Shown here: positions 48,886 through 62,824 of the stretch, piece after piece
Position numbering within the stretch: the stretch's first letter is position 1
Layout: each line of letters starts with the position of its first letter
Assembly (NCBI GenBank): GCA_036583965.1
Contig: JAZBQD010000001.1
Location: forward strand, 24,896,597 to 24,960,596
Source of the DNA: Prunella strophiata
Lineage: Eukaryota; Chordata; Aves; Passeriformes; Prunellidae
Direction of reading: 5' to 3'
DNA: 64,000 bases
The notes under the pieces: model-generated
What the model was told of the DNA's origin: nothing
The model's input: the letters and a program-made list of their open reading frames with translations, nothing else
The model's database searches: none
Program-made: the position numbers and the translations under genes

Positions 48886-51586
48886 CCTGTGAGCTTTCTT
48901 CTGTGTAATGATGAGGATTAGTTGGGGAGGGCAGAGGCTCCTTGTTCAGATCAATGTGATGAGAAGTCAGTGTCACTCCAAACCCAATGAAAAATGACTC
49001 AGGGTTGATGGAGAGTTGCCAGTCCCATCTGGTGGTGACACTTATTCCCTAAGTGAAGTCTTAGCTGTATGTGATTTTATTTGGGAATCTACATTCTGCA
49101 ATTGAGACAGAAATGACAGCAGAGATCTGAGAGCATCTTCATACCCTCCTTGCTGCTCTCTACATCTCAGCCACTTCTCTTCAACACATTTCTCCTTATT
49201 CCTGAATTCAGATTTGAGTGTAGCTAAGAGCTGCAGGATGTATTCCTCCTGTGTTAGGATGAGAACAGAATCACTGAAACAGTCCAGAATGCAGGGGTGA
49301 AACTGAATTCTGGGAATTCACCTGGAAATTCCCCTGATACTTCACCCTTTAACTTGTAGGACCTTTCTGACACAGTAGCCTCACATTCTTTAACTTCCCT
49401 TCTTTCACAGGCTGATGGGCTTGACTGTTTCAGACAGCAGAAATTAGGATGCAAGGAATCGGGCTGAGAGAATGCTGGTGAGCTGCTTGTGGTGCTGTGC
49501 CTGGGAGCTGGAGGATGTTTTGCTGGAATATCAGCTAAGCATTGCTTCAAAAGGCAAGGGCAGGAAGTGAGGGAGGGAGGAAAAATGAAATTAAGTCTTA
49601 TACACACACCTAGAATTTATTATTTGTTTGAAAATCAGAAAAGATGTACTCAGGTCTAAAGGCCCTGTCCCTGGACAACAAGTACTGGAAGGCAAAGCAA
49701 GCAAAACAAGAAAGCAATGAATGTTGTTTGGCAAGTATTTGATAGATGGGATCTGTTTTTGTTGTCAAAATAGCTTGATAGCTACAATAGCCACTGTTGG
49801 TCCATTTTTTAGTTTCAGCTCTCTGGAAGAAAGGTTCTAGGGAGAAAATGCCAATGTGGTAGAAGTTTCAACAGATGAAGGATAAACAGATAGTGGGGGG
49901 CAGGAATGGGGGACACAGGGTTGTTTAACATGTGCTGACAGAACTGACATGGCATGTGAAATCCACATCTCAGTACCTGTCCTGAAGCCTCTGGTTGCCA
50001 TCAAGAATGTACCCAAGACCTAATTTTTGTCTAGACAAGCAAGTGAAGACCAGCAGCTGTGATTTCTCTAACAGTTCATGCTACCAGAGCACTCCACTGC
50101 ATTATTCATGTTTTCCTGACACATGAAACATTTGGTGTCAAGTCCAGAACATCTTTCAATTTAAAAAAGAAAAAAAAAAAAATAGTATGAGAGGGAGAGA
50201 GAAAGACAAGAAAAGGACATCAGGTCTTGTGCAGAACTGTCATTAGTTGTGCTGGTATAACTGGCAGTATGACTAGGGATCTTGAATTCCTTCCAGAAAT
50301 GAAACCAGAGCAGTTCACTTTTTGCTTCTTTGTTCTTCTTCTGCCTCTCTGTTGTTTGGCTTCTAAAGGTGTTGCTGAAGAACTAAGGATGTCCTTGAAT
50401 TTCCATTCTTGACTGTTAGGTTAAAATTCCTCCAGATGGGGATGTTTTTCAGAGTGTCCACTGGGTCTTTGGCTCCCAGCATCATCCTGACAATGCTGTT
50501 TTGTGCCACATTTCTGATGTTCTCCAACTTGCTGCCTTTGCACAACACTTTGGCACATTCTTTATTTTCCTTTCTTCCTGACAAATCTTCCAACTTCCCT
50601 TTCTCTGCAGGCTTCAAAAATCCATGTTGCACATTGTAACCTATATAATACCTGTGCCTGCCTGCCCTAAAAACTGGGCTCTGGAATGATATTTAGCATT
50701 CATTTGGCCAATTGGTTCTTCCCTGCTGATCAGCTGTCAAATAAAAATTCTCCCTACACTGTGCATCTCTTTGAGTTGATGCAGATATTTCAGCATTTTC
50801 AGGAAATGCTTTAGTGCATTGATATTATTGTCCATGACTTTTTTCTTTTTTTTTTTTTTTTTGGTGGTAAAAAATGCCATTTTGGGAGAAAGAGAGACCA
50901 AAACCTCCCAGCTCTCCCCAAAACACCACATGAAACAATGAGCAGTGCTAGTGGGAGTGTCCTCACATGAGTTCAGCCTTTCTGCTTATTCTGAATCTGA
51001 AGAGATCACTTTGACACAGGGCATTAAGCAGTTTCCTGTGGTGGTTTCTCAGTCCTTGGTCTCTGGTGAGATTGCAAATAGAGGTGAGAATTTCTGTCAG
51101 CTTTGATTGTGTTTTGGAAGCTACAGCCACTCCTTTTTTTAGGAAATTCTGTAATTTCTCTACAGCTTCTCTAAATTTTCTTTCAGGAGTAGCTCACTTT
51201 CTTCACTCCATCCTGGTGACTTGCATGAAAACTAATTAGTGACACAGTCTAATTAAGTGGTTTTTGGTTTTTTTTCTGGCAAAAAATGAGGTTTTTTTCA
51301 GTAATAGGAAGATCTTAGGAAAAAAAAGTAAAAGAATCAGAGATATTAATTAGATTTCTGAACTGTTCTGCTAAGGTCTGAATTGCCACCAGGAGAAAGT
51401 AAAAAGAAGGTGTCCATGCTTCAGTAATGAAATTTTTGTCATCTTTTTGGTATCAAAACTGGACTGTGAGGTTTGGAGTTTTTTGGTAATTCAACCCTTC
51501 CTCACTTTCTTCAGTATCTTTTGTCAATTTATTGTCAAAGTACATGGTACTCCACCAGAATATGATGTCTACTTATTGTTAAGTAG

Positions 51587-51605
51587 AAAAAAAAAAAAAA
51601 AAAAA
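51587..51605. repeat. Poly(A) tract, 19 bases
   Basis: Nineteen uninterrupted A followed by GAAAAATTTT. Confidence 0.92.
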
Positions 51606-54600
51606 GAAAAATTTTGGGCCACTCTTCCTTCCTCTTCTCTTCCTTTCCTCTGTCTTGTTCTTTTCTACTGCATCTGATTTGAATTTTATTTTTTTATCTT
51701 CATTTTATTCCCTGGCTGAATTTTCCCAGAAAATCAGGGTAAGGCTCAATCTATGACCAATATTCTGAAGAGTGGGGACTGTGTTCTTTGCTCATGTTAA
51801 CCACTTTTTGGTGGTGCACGTGCTTTGAAATTTGCAGGAAAGACAGCAGAGTTTGCAACTTAATGATTTTAGGGATTAACTTTGTAGGATTCAAGCTGTT
51901 AATCAGGTGAAGTCCACAGTTTTATCTCCATTTCATTTGACTAATCTAACCCAGGTTTTCAACCTGTTCTGTGCATGTATGGACAAGAAAGAGAAGAAAT
52001 GAAACAAGATGCAAAGGATTTTGGTGTGTCTCTTCTCTTGGGATTATGGTTGAAAGCTTCCTCCCAACATTCTTGCAAGAGCACTCTGTCTCTAAAGCTG
52101 AGGTTGCCTGGCATGCTGCACAAGCACTGTACTTTAAAGGAGACTCCATAATTTAAAATTCAAAATGGGCAGTATGTTAACTGAACTATTTCATTTAACA
52201 TGAAATTTTGAAGAAATATAGAATGTGATAGTGAAGGTACTTTTGTGCTGTTTATCATTTGGTGTGGGTCTGAGAAACTGAGGTTTGGCTGGTCTCTTTT
52301 CTTCTATTGCATCTTCTCTACCTTCTCTTCTGGATTATTTTTCTATTTTTTTTTTTTAACAAGTCTGCATAGACAGCTTGTAAATTGAAGAGTTTAACAG
52401 CTTAAAAGCAAGTTCTGCATCATCTGCAGCTGTATTTGAAGGACAAATCAGCTCTTACTGGAGACTGGAGGGAGCAGGGACCACCACACTGAGCACAGAC
52501 TTGAAATGTAGTATCTACAAAAAATGGAGTCTCTACAAAAAAGCAATTGGATGGCTTCCTGAATTCCCATTTCTGCTCTTTAGGCTTGCTGTGTCACATT
52601 AAGAGCCTTTCTCCTTCATCAGCTCATTGCCATGAGAATAAATGAGCTGTCACACACTCTGAGTACTCTGGGCTAGATCCTGCTTTGAGATGACTGAAAT
52701 TTTGTTTGTGTCAATAGAATTTCATCCACATCCATGCATTTTTGTGCCTGTGGGGTGGCATTTGCTTGACATTATGCATTCAGTAGATGGAGAATGGGAG
52801 GAGCTTTAATTTTTAAGGGGAAGTCATGAGTTAGTCACCTGCAAATGGGATATAGTTTCTACTTCTTACTTTTTAAATCACCACATGAATTAATGAAAAA
52901 AAAAACAAATCCACAATCAAATTTATGAATCTGTTATATATAAATGGATGGTTTTAACAGCAGTAAATTAGGTCAGATTTCTTTTGTGCTGCACATGCTT
53001 TTTAAAAGCCCATGATGTTGCAGGGTTTTGTATACACAACAGGCATCTGTCACAGTAAAATTTATTAAATGTGGTATTGAGCATCAGAGGTGGCCAGGTG
53101 GTTAGAGCTGGACCTTATTGAATCCAATCAAATGTCTTTATTGACTTCATTAGAGATTTTTTTTTAATGATAGACATAGAAATAAACTGTGGCTATTTAA
53201 TTTTCATATTTTATTCTTCACTGCTAACACTGAAAATAAAAGGATCTATACCTACTTCCTGGAGTCAGCCTTTGAGGGAATGTGGAATTCTTCACAAGCA
53301 TTAACTCTGTAAAAATATATTGTCTTTGCAACAAAATAAGATCCCACTATCTAGACCACACAAAATAAAATTAAATATTATAGCATTGTAAAAAAAAACA
53401 AACATAAAAGTCAACTTTTCTAAAGCGTAATGGAGTTCCTGATATGAAAGTGTTGTATTTGAGAAATAATAGATATCATGAAAAAATAAATCAGTTTTAG
53501 CAGAAGTAGCACTCAGTGAAAGATCAAGGGGGCTGGGGGAGACATTGGTGACAAATTTGTTGTGACAATGCTGTAATAAGATGTTTTCATTAGTACTGTG
53601 TTTCCTCCTTCCCCTGGCTGCCAGAGCAGGGTGGTTTTGTGTCTGGAAATGAAAACAAACCTTAACATGGTGGATCAAAACTTGGAGAGAATATTTCTAT
53701 TTACTTCTGTGGTTTTTTTTTAGTTTGTTTGGCTGAAAATGTCACCAACTCCATCTGAGAAGGTAAACTCCCCTGCACCAGACCCTGGCAGCAGACTTGT
53801 GACAAGGATGCTGAATGTGCTAAACCAACATCAAGATGATCTATAATACAAAGGTCAAAATAAACTTTACAGGGTAAATAGGAAGGATGACAAGTGCAGC
53901 TATTTCAGAAACTTTTAAAGTGACTCAAAGCCTGCTGACTAAAATCAGTGGGAGCCAAGACTGGGGACATCAAAGAAATGTGAAGGAAAAGTTTGTTTCT
54001 CTTGCTCATCATGCTATATTACTTTTATTTCTCTCCCTCCTTTGTAGGTAGGGTAGGACTTTTTCTTCTTGTTTGTTTTTTAAAGTTTGGGTTTTGTTTT
54101 TTTTTTTTTTTGAATTCCTTTATTCTTATGCCTTAGTTCTCCTCTGAAAAAGCAACAATTTGAGAACTGAATTGCTTCCACCCCATTGGATTGAAAGAAA
54201 AGATTATCTGGTTACCCTATACTTTGAGATAAAATAAGTTTAGTATCATTAACATATTAAACTTAAAAGCCAATTAAAGCTGTGCGAAGAAAATTCCAAA
54301 CAGAAAATATTAGCAAATCCTCCTGAATAGTAAGCATATCTCCCAACATTAAAATTTTTAAAGAAAAAAAAAAGCTAAACAAATCTAATAAATTAATTGA
54401 TAGCTTTAGTTACATCAATATATATTAGAGATAAGCTGCCAAGAAAAAAAATTAGTCAAGAAACAAACATTGCAATATTTATGCAACTATCTTCAGTATT
54501 AAAAACAAAAGGACAAACCCCAGAAAATGTGTGATGAATAATGCAGTTATTTCTAAATGGAATTAGTTGTTATTTTAAGTTCTCTGTGTCAGATCACAAT

Positions 54601-55607
54601 GGTTTTTTAGGATGTGAAGTGACAGGGAAGACTGGGAGGCCAGTCTCTCCCAGTGAGTGCCTGTCTGCTCCTTGTGCACTTTGTAAAGGTAGCAGGAGTT
54701 TCATCTAGGAAGCCCTTGCATAAACAGCCCTGGAGTTTTTTGGAGCTGGGTTGGTTTGAATCTATGGTTTTGAAATTTTGGAGAAAATAGAGGTCGGGGA
54801 GGGTAAGACATCTCAAACCAGAAGCTCAAAATGAAAGCAACATGTCTGAAATTAGGGAAAAGGAGAATTTTCTGCCCATCTTGGCCAGGATTCCAAGTAG
54901 ATACTTGAAGGACTTGGCAGTATTGAAAGTATCCATTAACACACTTCCTTACTGGATTTACTGCCAGTAAAATGGTTCAGACTCAGGGGATGTATTCAGT
55001 GTACAGCTGCAGAAGCTGACACCAGGGCCACCACCTGAGCTCTTCTCTTGGTGGCAGAGGTCAGCCTGTCACCTGACCTTGGTGGCCTTTCAAACACTCA
55101 CCTCCACTCTTTAAAAAGGAGATTGGAGCTGTGCAAATAACACAGGATGGCTAAAGCCACCTGTGTCTCCCTGCAGTGACACAAGCAGCTCTTTTCTTGT
55201 CTCCTTTGTCACTATCTGCTCTCTTTCACTGAACAAGGGGGACAGGGGAGCTCTGAATTACACACTGCTGGCCTGGAGACTGTCAGGTTTGCACACTGAA
55301 CACAATGTCTCCAGTGTGGTGGCCATCAAATATCCTTTATCACTTGGGCTCTTAGCTTCAGGGCACAAACATTATTATTTATGCTATGGAGTAGGCTGTG
55401 TCACAGCAGCCAGGTGTGTAATAGTTCTGGAAATCAGTGGTGACCTTTTGTAATGCAGCCATTGGCAGCAGCCCTAGAATGGATGAATCTGTGGGGTGCT
55501 CTTTCTTTGCAGAGTGAGACATGCAGCCATATGGAAATTTTGCATCTTTGTTTCCCTCTACCAGTCTGTTTTTTCTGAACCAACACCCAATTTTCAAGAT
55601 GCTTTCA

Positions 55608-55638
55608 AGAAAGTGTGGTTCCTCTGACCACACTTTCT
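55608..55638. repeat. Perfect 12-bp inverted repeat (hairpin) with 7-base loop
   Basis: AGAAAGTGTGGT at 55608-55619 is followed by a 7-base spacer (55620-55626) and its exact reverse complement ACCACACTTTCT at 55627-55638. Perfect arms of this length this close together are rare by chance in 64 kb. The stem is too short for a typical microRNA precursor, and there is no U run after it. Confidence 0.9.
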
Positions 55639-57411
55639 AGCAACCAGGTCCTTGCTAAATACCTTAAGATTTATTTGAGTGGTATCAAAAGATATGCTCA
55701 TTTCCAAAGTGCTTGGAAAAGTGTCAGGTGGTTTCCATTCTATGACCCACCCTGTTTTGCATGAGGACAGGCATTCAGGAGCAGTCTGTAGATGTTAAGA
55801 GCTCTCAAACTGCCAAAATTACTTTCAGAGTCTGAGTCTGCCTCCTTTCTTGGAATTTCCTGACCTCCACAGGCATTCCTTTGGAGTCTGCAATATTTCA
55901 TGAGCTGGAACACCTTTCTCATGCATTTTCTGTCTCTGAAGTGAGGGTGGATGTGTCTCATTGGTTCCATCCCCCCAGAGGAGGGTGTGTTACCAAGAGC
56001 TGCACCCTGCACAGGATGTACACCCCACACAGTGCATAGCCAAGGTTTTAGTGAAGCTCTAGATTTTCATCCCAGGGTGAAAGGCTAAGTCAAGTTTCCT
56101 GAAGAACTTTCAACACATTTTAGTGATGTCACTGCTATTTTTCTTCCATGTGTTCAGGGACTCTGAATTGCTATAACTTGTTCTAACATTAGCAACCCTT
56201 CAAATTCTCTCCTCTGTGCCATAAGTTCCAACATATTAATCACCATTCTCTTAGATATTCTAGGGAAAAAGAACATGTTTTCATTTTATTTGCTCTTTCT
56301 GACATATGTCAAAAGTGTGCTTGTGTTTATTATATTTTTTCTGCAAGAAAAGAAACCTTTTAGCTTTCATTCTTTTCTCTTATAGAAATCACCAATGTCA
56401 AGTAAGGTCTTCCCTTTTTATGCTGATGCAGGTCCCTCATGATAAAAGAAAGATATGACTCATGCATATGTTACTGCAGGAACATCTCTACACAAACAGG
56501 CTGAGGTAAAAGCACTCACTGGAAGCTTCTTCTGTGTGATGTGGGATGCAGTGAGTGTCCTGACTGCAAACCTGGCCAGGGTGTGAGTGGGTCTCACACA
56601 GGGATTTAGAGAGTTTGATTTCTGGTGAAGCTCTGGCACTGCAGGGCCACTCCAGCATCCACACCAGACATATGACGAGAGATCCCACCCTAAACAGCTG
56701 CATGTAGGGTCTTACAGGGAAACAGGTGGTAAAAATATGGCATTAATGTGCCCAGCTAGGAGCTGGAAGGGGCTGGAAAGGGAGGGGTTCAGTGTCTGAG
56801 AGCTCTGCAGTTGTTACTAAACTCTGTGCAGCCCTTCCTTCTGCTGATGAGGGAATGACGAGAAAAAGTTGACTAACACCAATTTGACAGAATTTGGTTT
56901 TGGCAGACATTTTGTAGTTTAATTCCTCCTGAGACTCTTTTAGTAGCCTAAAATAGCTCAGTTATGATTTTACTTATCCCTGTAGCAAGGAAGGGATCAG
57001 GATATCAGTGCTGACTTCCAGAGCAGTAATTGAACATCAGGGTCATCCCTGAAAAACTCTGTCCATAGGTAAATGGTCAGCTGCAGCTCTAGACTTATTC
57101 TGTATCATTTTATCATGGTGCAGTGATTAGAAATGTATCATAAAATATAACCCTCCAGGCTACTCGTGCTAAAAGTGACTAAATAGTAATCATATAATTT
57201 TTCACTTGGTGCATACCTAATGGGAACAGAGTACAAGTAATTATTGTACAAGGGGAAAAACATCTGTTGTGAATATGATATAGGAAAGATAAGTAGTTGA
57301 ACTGTGTATCTGAGAGTGTTTCCAAGAACAATAAATGTACTATATGTACTCAAGCTTGAAATGTGTTGCTATGGTAGATACATTAATTACTAAAATAGCA
57401 GCACATGAGTG

Positions 57412-57431
57412 AAAAAAAAAAAAAAAAAAAA
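57412..57431. repeat. Poly(A) tract, 20 bases
   Basis: Twenty uninterrupted A in AT-rich unique sequence. Confidence 0.93.
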
Positions 57432-59647
57432 GGCTTAATAGTCCTTCTGATATTGTGGGGGGAAGCAATGTGGAGCAGAGGGGGATCTGTCCTTTTGAAG
57501 TAAATACATACCTGAGTGCTTTTTGCTGGCACAAAGGCATTTTGAGATTATCTGAGCTATTACACTCCCTCCTCTGTATCTAGCAGATGCATGAGGGACT
57601 GGGAGGCAGGAGAACAGGGAACCTTCATGCCTGTCCATACCCCAGTCAGTCCATTCCCTTGGCTTCCCTACCTCCTGGCCCATGGGCTGTGTCCCATCCA
57701 GCACTGAGCAGAGCACTGTTTCCAAGTGCCCATTCTCCCATTTGACAGCAAGCAAGCTATTCTCTGTTCTCTGTCACTGAGCTCTGCTTTATCTCCATAT
57801 TGAAGAAATCTTTGATCTTTTTTTTTTTTCCCAGTGACCACGCTCTTTGAAAAAGAAATCTGTCCCCTGAGTGAGTAAGCAGACAAGTTTCCTGACTCCA
57901 GAGGCATTACAAACTATTACTAGAGGAAAAAAGGGTAATCTGTCAGTATCTAGCTCCCTGGTAACCTCATGGTCAGTTCAGGTGTTTAGAGAAAACAGCT
58001 GTAATGGAAAGCTGTTGGACACTTTAATGGTCATTAGAAATAACTCAGATGCCCCTGCAGAGCTCAGAAGCCTCTGCACAGATGTTCTGAATTGAGAACT
58101 TGGTGCCAGAGGTACAATTTTCTCCCAAATTAAAATCAGTGTCAGACCTAATCTTGAATGGCAATATTAGAAGAAAATGTCAGTAAGATCTAGCTCAGCC
58201 ATTCCTTCTTAAAAGACAATTGGAGCAGCAGTGTAGGAACCTCTGTGGGGCAGCAGCAGAACATTTTCTCAGTTGTTCACCTTTCCATCACATGCAGTTT
58301 AAATTCCTTCTTTTGAATGATGCTAAGATGTAAAAAGGCCCAAATGCCACACAAAATCTTGGTTTTATGTAATTCTGAGATCAGTGGGGGAAAAAAAAAA
58401 AAAAAAGACCAAGAGAAAATCTATGAGGAAAATCTATTTTGTAGTTACAGAATTAAAACACAGATCTAGAACAATATTCCAGATTAAAATACTTTTATAC
58501 CTTACATAAAAAGGTGTATGCACACACAGAGTGTGTCTGATGCCAAGTATGGTAGTGGTGCCCAGGTTTTGTGGATGCAGAGGTGGTGCCCAAATGTAAA
58601 ATGACATTCAATGCAATAAGTTTTGGAAAGGCAGAAAGAATGGCCTCACTTCATCTCTGGCTCTGAAACACAATGATGACTGTGCAATTGTCAATGAATA
58701 ATTTGCATTTTTATGGTTTTTCACTGCTGGATTGATATGCAGAAACAAGATGGCCTAGAGCATGGGTTTCTTTTACTGTTCCATTCCCTTTCTCCACAAA
58801 GAAGTCCACTCCATAACAAGACTGTTATCCATAGCAGGAAAGCACCAGGATGCTTCTTGGAATCCTCACTTCTTTATCAATAACCACAAAATAGCAAATC
58901 TACCTATGATCAAAATTCTTCTAATAATCAGTGTTAACTTCTATAACATTTGCAAAATGAAAATTTATGTGTAAAATAAATTGGGAGGGATATCAAAGTT
59001 TTTATGGAAACAGGGCACCACAAATAATCAAATATTAAAGCAGAGAAGAGAAAGTATTTAAAAAGGAGAGAAAAGGAGAGAGAGAAAAGAATATATTTCT
59101 TTCAATTTTTCTTAAAGCTTTGCCATTTCAGCATATGACAGTCCATTCTTCCCTAGCTATGTGTCTCAGGTATTTTCATATGAAGTTGAGTTTTTATAAA
59201 ATGCCCAGTATTTGTTCAGTGATTATTCCCCTTCAAATGCTGCTGTGGTTTCTGTGAACCTTCCATCCAGGTGGTTTATATACAATACAGTGCTTTCATT
59301 AAAGGAATGAGCTGCAAGCAGAACTCTGAAGAGACCTCATTCATGCACAGTGCAAGAGAAGGAACAGAAAGTCAATTAGCTAGCTGTAAAATTCTCAAGG
59401 AAAGCAATTTGAGGGGCTAAATCCAGAACTGAAAGACTGGAGAGGAAGCACACTGGGCTTGGGTGATTAAAATTTATCAGGGAGGTTATAGACCAGCAGT
59501 TATGTCCCAGGAACATCCACCATCACCTCCCTAATCCACTCAGCTCTAATAACCACAGGTTATTAAAAGGACTGGTAATGGGGGCTGGTCAAAGCAGAGT
59601 GAAGGAACTTGGCCAGACCCCAAAGTGTCTTGGTGCAGCACCTTTCC

Positions 59648-60273
59648 TGTGGGGTCTCTCATGTGCTCTCCAGATGACCCTGAGATGTGTTTGAGAGTCT
59701 CTGTGTCCCAGCCTGAGCACCAAAGGAGTCAGGAGTTTTCATTTGTGCTCTCCAAGGTTGTTTATTTTCTCTTATCTATTACATTCTTTTCCTGACCAGC
59801 CCAGCTCTGTTCAGCAGGTCAGTCTGAGGCACACTGCTCACCTCTGGGGTGGTGATTTTTCTTTTTATACTAAAAACTACATGTACATTATTTACAGTTA
59901 TTTTCCAATACCCTATCACCTATGTTACACAGTCCAACTCTACTCTAAACCAATCCAAAAGTGCCACCATCACCCAGAAGATGGAGGCTGTGAAGAAGGA
60001 GAAAGAAGGACAGAACACGCCCAAATTCCTCCATCTTGACCCCTGAACCTCATTCTAAAAAACCCCAAAATTCTACTTTTTCACCTTGTGATAAACTAAC
60101 TCTTACTCTACTTAATTTTTGTGGCTTGCAACTCTTCATATAAGGTTGGTAATTTTTTCCATGGCTCAAAATCAAAGGCACAGGGGTCTTGGGCTCTGTG
60201 CCAAGGTCTCTGAGCCCCCTGCCAGGGGGTGGAGCCATCCAGGACAGCCAGAGGGATGTGCTGGGCTCTGACA
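59648..60273 (-). mobile_element. Solo LTR of an endogenous retrovirus
   Basis: Read on the minus strand the element starts TGTCAGAGCCC at 60273 and ends CCCCACA at 59648, giving TG...CA ends and 626 bases. A TATAAAAAG box lies at about 59862-59870 and an AATAAA signal about 100 bases further on (complement of 59761-59766), followed by about 110 bases of U5-like sequence. This is the expected U3-R-U5 order. The flanking 6-mers, GAAAAG outside the start and GGAAAG outside the end, agree at 5 of 6 bases and could be a decayed target duplication. A 6-base duplication would suit an ERVK-class integrase. No internal retroviral sequence adjoins either end, so the copy is a solo LTR left by recombination. 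It has no coding capacity, and open frames across it are chance. I cannot give a family name without a repeat library, but length and layout resemble LTRs common in songbirds. Confidence 0.7.
59761..59870 (-). promoter_or_regulatory. LTR core promoter (TATA) and polyadenylation signal
   Basis: On the minus strand a TATAAAAAG box (59862-59870) precedes an AATAAA (59761-59766) by about 100 bases. That spacing fits the start of R at the TATA box and cleavage after AATAAA. Present-day activity is unknown. Confidence 0.55.
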
Positions 60274-62752
60274 CTTTTCCATCAAAACTTCTGATAGGGA
60301 GGCAGCAGCATAGCTGAATATTGTATCAGTAGCTGGTTCTGGTGACTGTGTTACCCTTAGTGCTCCATTAGAAGTGCAGCTTCAGTGGTAGAAATCCAGC
60401 AATGGTGAATGTTTAGCCAGTGAAAGAGAGTTGATGTTTCAAACTCCAGAAAAAAGAATGAATAGCTGGTCTAATAAGACCATCAAATGCAATATAATTT
60501 TTTTTCCTCATGAAAGATAATGCTGGATCCTTCCTACCTCTGAAGGAGGTGAGGATATCAGATATTTGCTGTAATAGATTTTGCTTCTTTTTCCTTTTTC
60601 AAGTTTTCTCTGGGGAAAGGAATGTGAAGCTTGCATTTTCACTTACTCTGCTGTTGACCTCAATCATATTTACACATTGCTTGGTTATTTTGTTTCTTTT
60701 AAGATACATTTCTCTTTCTCTGTCTCTGGTGTCTTGGTGCATTTTTCCAAATAAGTGGCTGTCTGAACGAGCTAATAGTGAGAGTCACAGATGGACAGGC
60801 TGCACTTTGGAGTTGGCAGATGGGGACTTGAGACAGGAAGATAAATCTCTTTCAGACTGCTGGGTGACTGGGGAGAGTTGATTAGGGGGTCTCTGAAGTG
60901 AACACACACTGCTAGGAGAGGAAAGGAGGGATCAAGTGATGCTTTTGGGTGATTGGAGGGGTGGACTGAGCTGCCTGAGTCTCTGCTGTGGGCCAGTGAG
61001 CTGTGTGGGGTGGCACAGAGCAGGCTGGCCCACCAGAGCTCTGGTCACAGCCCTGCAAAAGCAAGCCATGGAATCTGAAAGCACCAGGGAGCAGTCAGGG
61101 ACTCCAGGACTTAGAGACATCCTGCTTTCAAACACACTCTGTCAATCCCTGCCTGTTCACATTTGTGTTTTCTTCCTTCTTGTGTGCAAGGAAAATATCC
61201 TATAAACGGGCAGAATGGCATTTAAATGTCACCACTTGCTGTCCTTTAGACTTGAAAGGGAAATGAGAAGAAGGATTAGTTATCCCAGGGCTGGAGGTGG
61301 GAGTCCTTTGCCTTTCCCTTGCTCCTCAGAGCCCAGAGAGAGCTGGGGCTCAGGCTGAGGTGTGTCTGTTCCACAAAGACACTGACACACCTGCAGACAT
61401 GGTCCTTGGTGGCACTGGAGTCCCAGGAAAGCCTGCAGATAAGCAGGAGACCAATTTACTAGTCTGATTCTTTTAATTCTGCTTCCCACCAATGCCTAGT
61501 GGCAGGGCTCAGGAAATGTTATTTTTGCCAAAGCTGAGGATTTTGTGCATATTATTGAACAGGAAAGAGTCGACATCCAAAAAAGAAATTAAGTAATTTA
61601 CCCTCAAGCTTTGCAGAAGTCAGCCAACATGAAAAACCTCATATTTTCAGAGCACACAAGGATATGTCTCTGTTCTTTAACAGTGCTTTATATGTCCCTT
61701 ACAAACTGCCACTTTCAGAAACATCATATATGTTCCTTGGTAGTTGTTGTAATCAAGCAGTTTTATAACCTTTTCTTAGGAAGATAGAGGACTGGAACTC
61801 ACTTGTACAGATATTTAGTTTTTCTTTTCCATGAATAAGTCATGGCAATACAAGGGGATATGATGGGAATGCTTTTTACAGAGCTGTGTCTCTTCTACAG
61901 CATTGTTATAAACTGAGGGAAGTCAGAAAATACCCTCTTAGCAAATGCATCATTGTGCTAATCCTTGCTTGTTTCCCACATGATGGTCTTCTCTGATGTT
62001 TCAAATTGAAAAAAAATCAAAGCAGGAAGTTTTTTCCTCTGAAATTTTAAAATATAATCTCAAGTCTTCTGCTGTGAATGTATTTTGTGGACTGAGTTGC
62101 ATTTCTCTCCCTTCCTGTTCAGCTTCAATTTCTTTGCTTTAAAGAAGTTCCCCCAACAGCAGCATGATCCCTGGCCATACACAAGGGTTGGACTTTTCTA
62201 TCTTTTCCTTGCCTGCATCAGCATTGACAGGCACATGCCTATAAAAACAAGGCACCTTGTATTTCTTAAGATATCCAAATCCTGAGGCAGTTCTTAGTGA
62301 CTTTTTTAGGGCACAGGAAAACACAGGGAAAAGTTTAACTCAGTGAAGTGACCACTCCTGTTTCTGAGTCTCACAGTGAGTGTTGGTGCTTTGTTTGTCT
62401 TCCACAATAATAGGCAGAGGGTTGGATTTATTTGATCTTTTTTCCCTGCCACATAATGAAACGCTTAAATTGATAAAAAGGAGAAATCAGTAGAAATTGA
62501 ACTGAAAGAAAGGGTTAGATATGTAAGGCTAAAATATATTCTTAATTTTATATCTCCTTTGGAGTTTGGTCAGACTTTGGCCTGAGCAGAAGAAATACCC
62601 AGGGAGTTTGGACATGGAAAGACACCTGGAACAGATACCATGTGGTCTCCTGGCCATCTCTTGAGGGATGTGCCCCTCTGTGCAGGCTGAGATCCATATA
62701 ATTGTATTTAATAAGTGCCATTTGTTGTTTCTAAAACACAGAACACAGTGAG

Positions 62753-62782
62753 TCCTGACAGGGATCCTGACAGATCCTGACA
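62753..62782. repeat. Three close copies of TCCTGACA
   Basis: TCCTGACA occurs at 62753-62760, 62765-62772 and 62775-62782. The last two form a perfect tandem of the 10-mer GATCCTGACA. It is a short slippage-type duplication. Confidence 0.8.
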
Positions 62783-62810
62783 GGTAGCCCACGATCAGAG
62801 AGAAATTTCT

Positions 62811-62824
62811 TTATTATTATTATT
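62811..62824. repeat. TTA trinucleotide run
   Basis: Four to five TTA units in AT-rich sequence, a minor microsatellite. Confidence 0.85.

Larger units (their letters stand above)
48104..59647. other. Long noncoding stretch, no gene seen
   Basis: Unique sequence with a 36-base T run (48850-48885), a 17-base T run (50846-50862), a 19-base A run (51587-51605), a G/T tract (54085-54112), a 20-base A run (57412-57431) and a 16-base A run (58391-58406). About 54220-54560 is very AT-rich. A purine-rich stretch lies at 59041-59093. A 12-bp perfect hairpin lies at 55608-55638. No supported exon or mobile element is visible. Confidence 0.55.
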
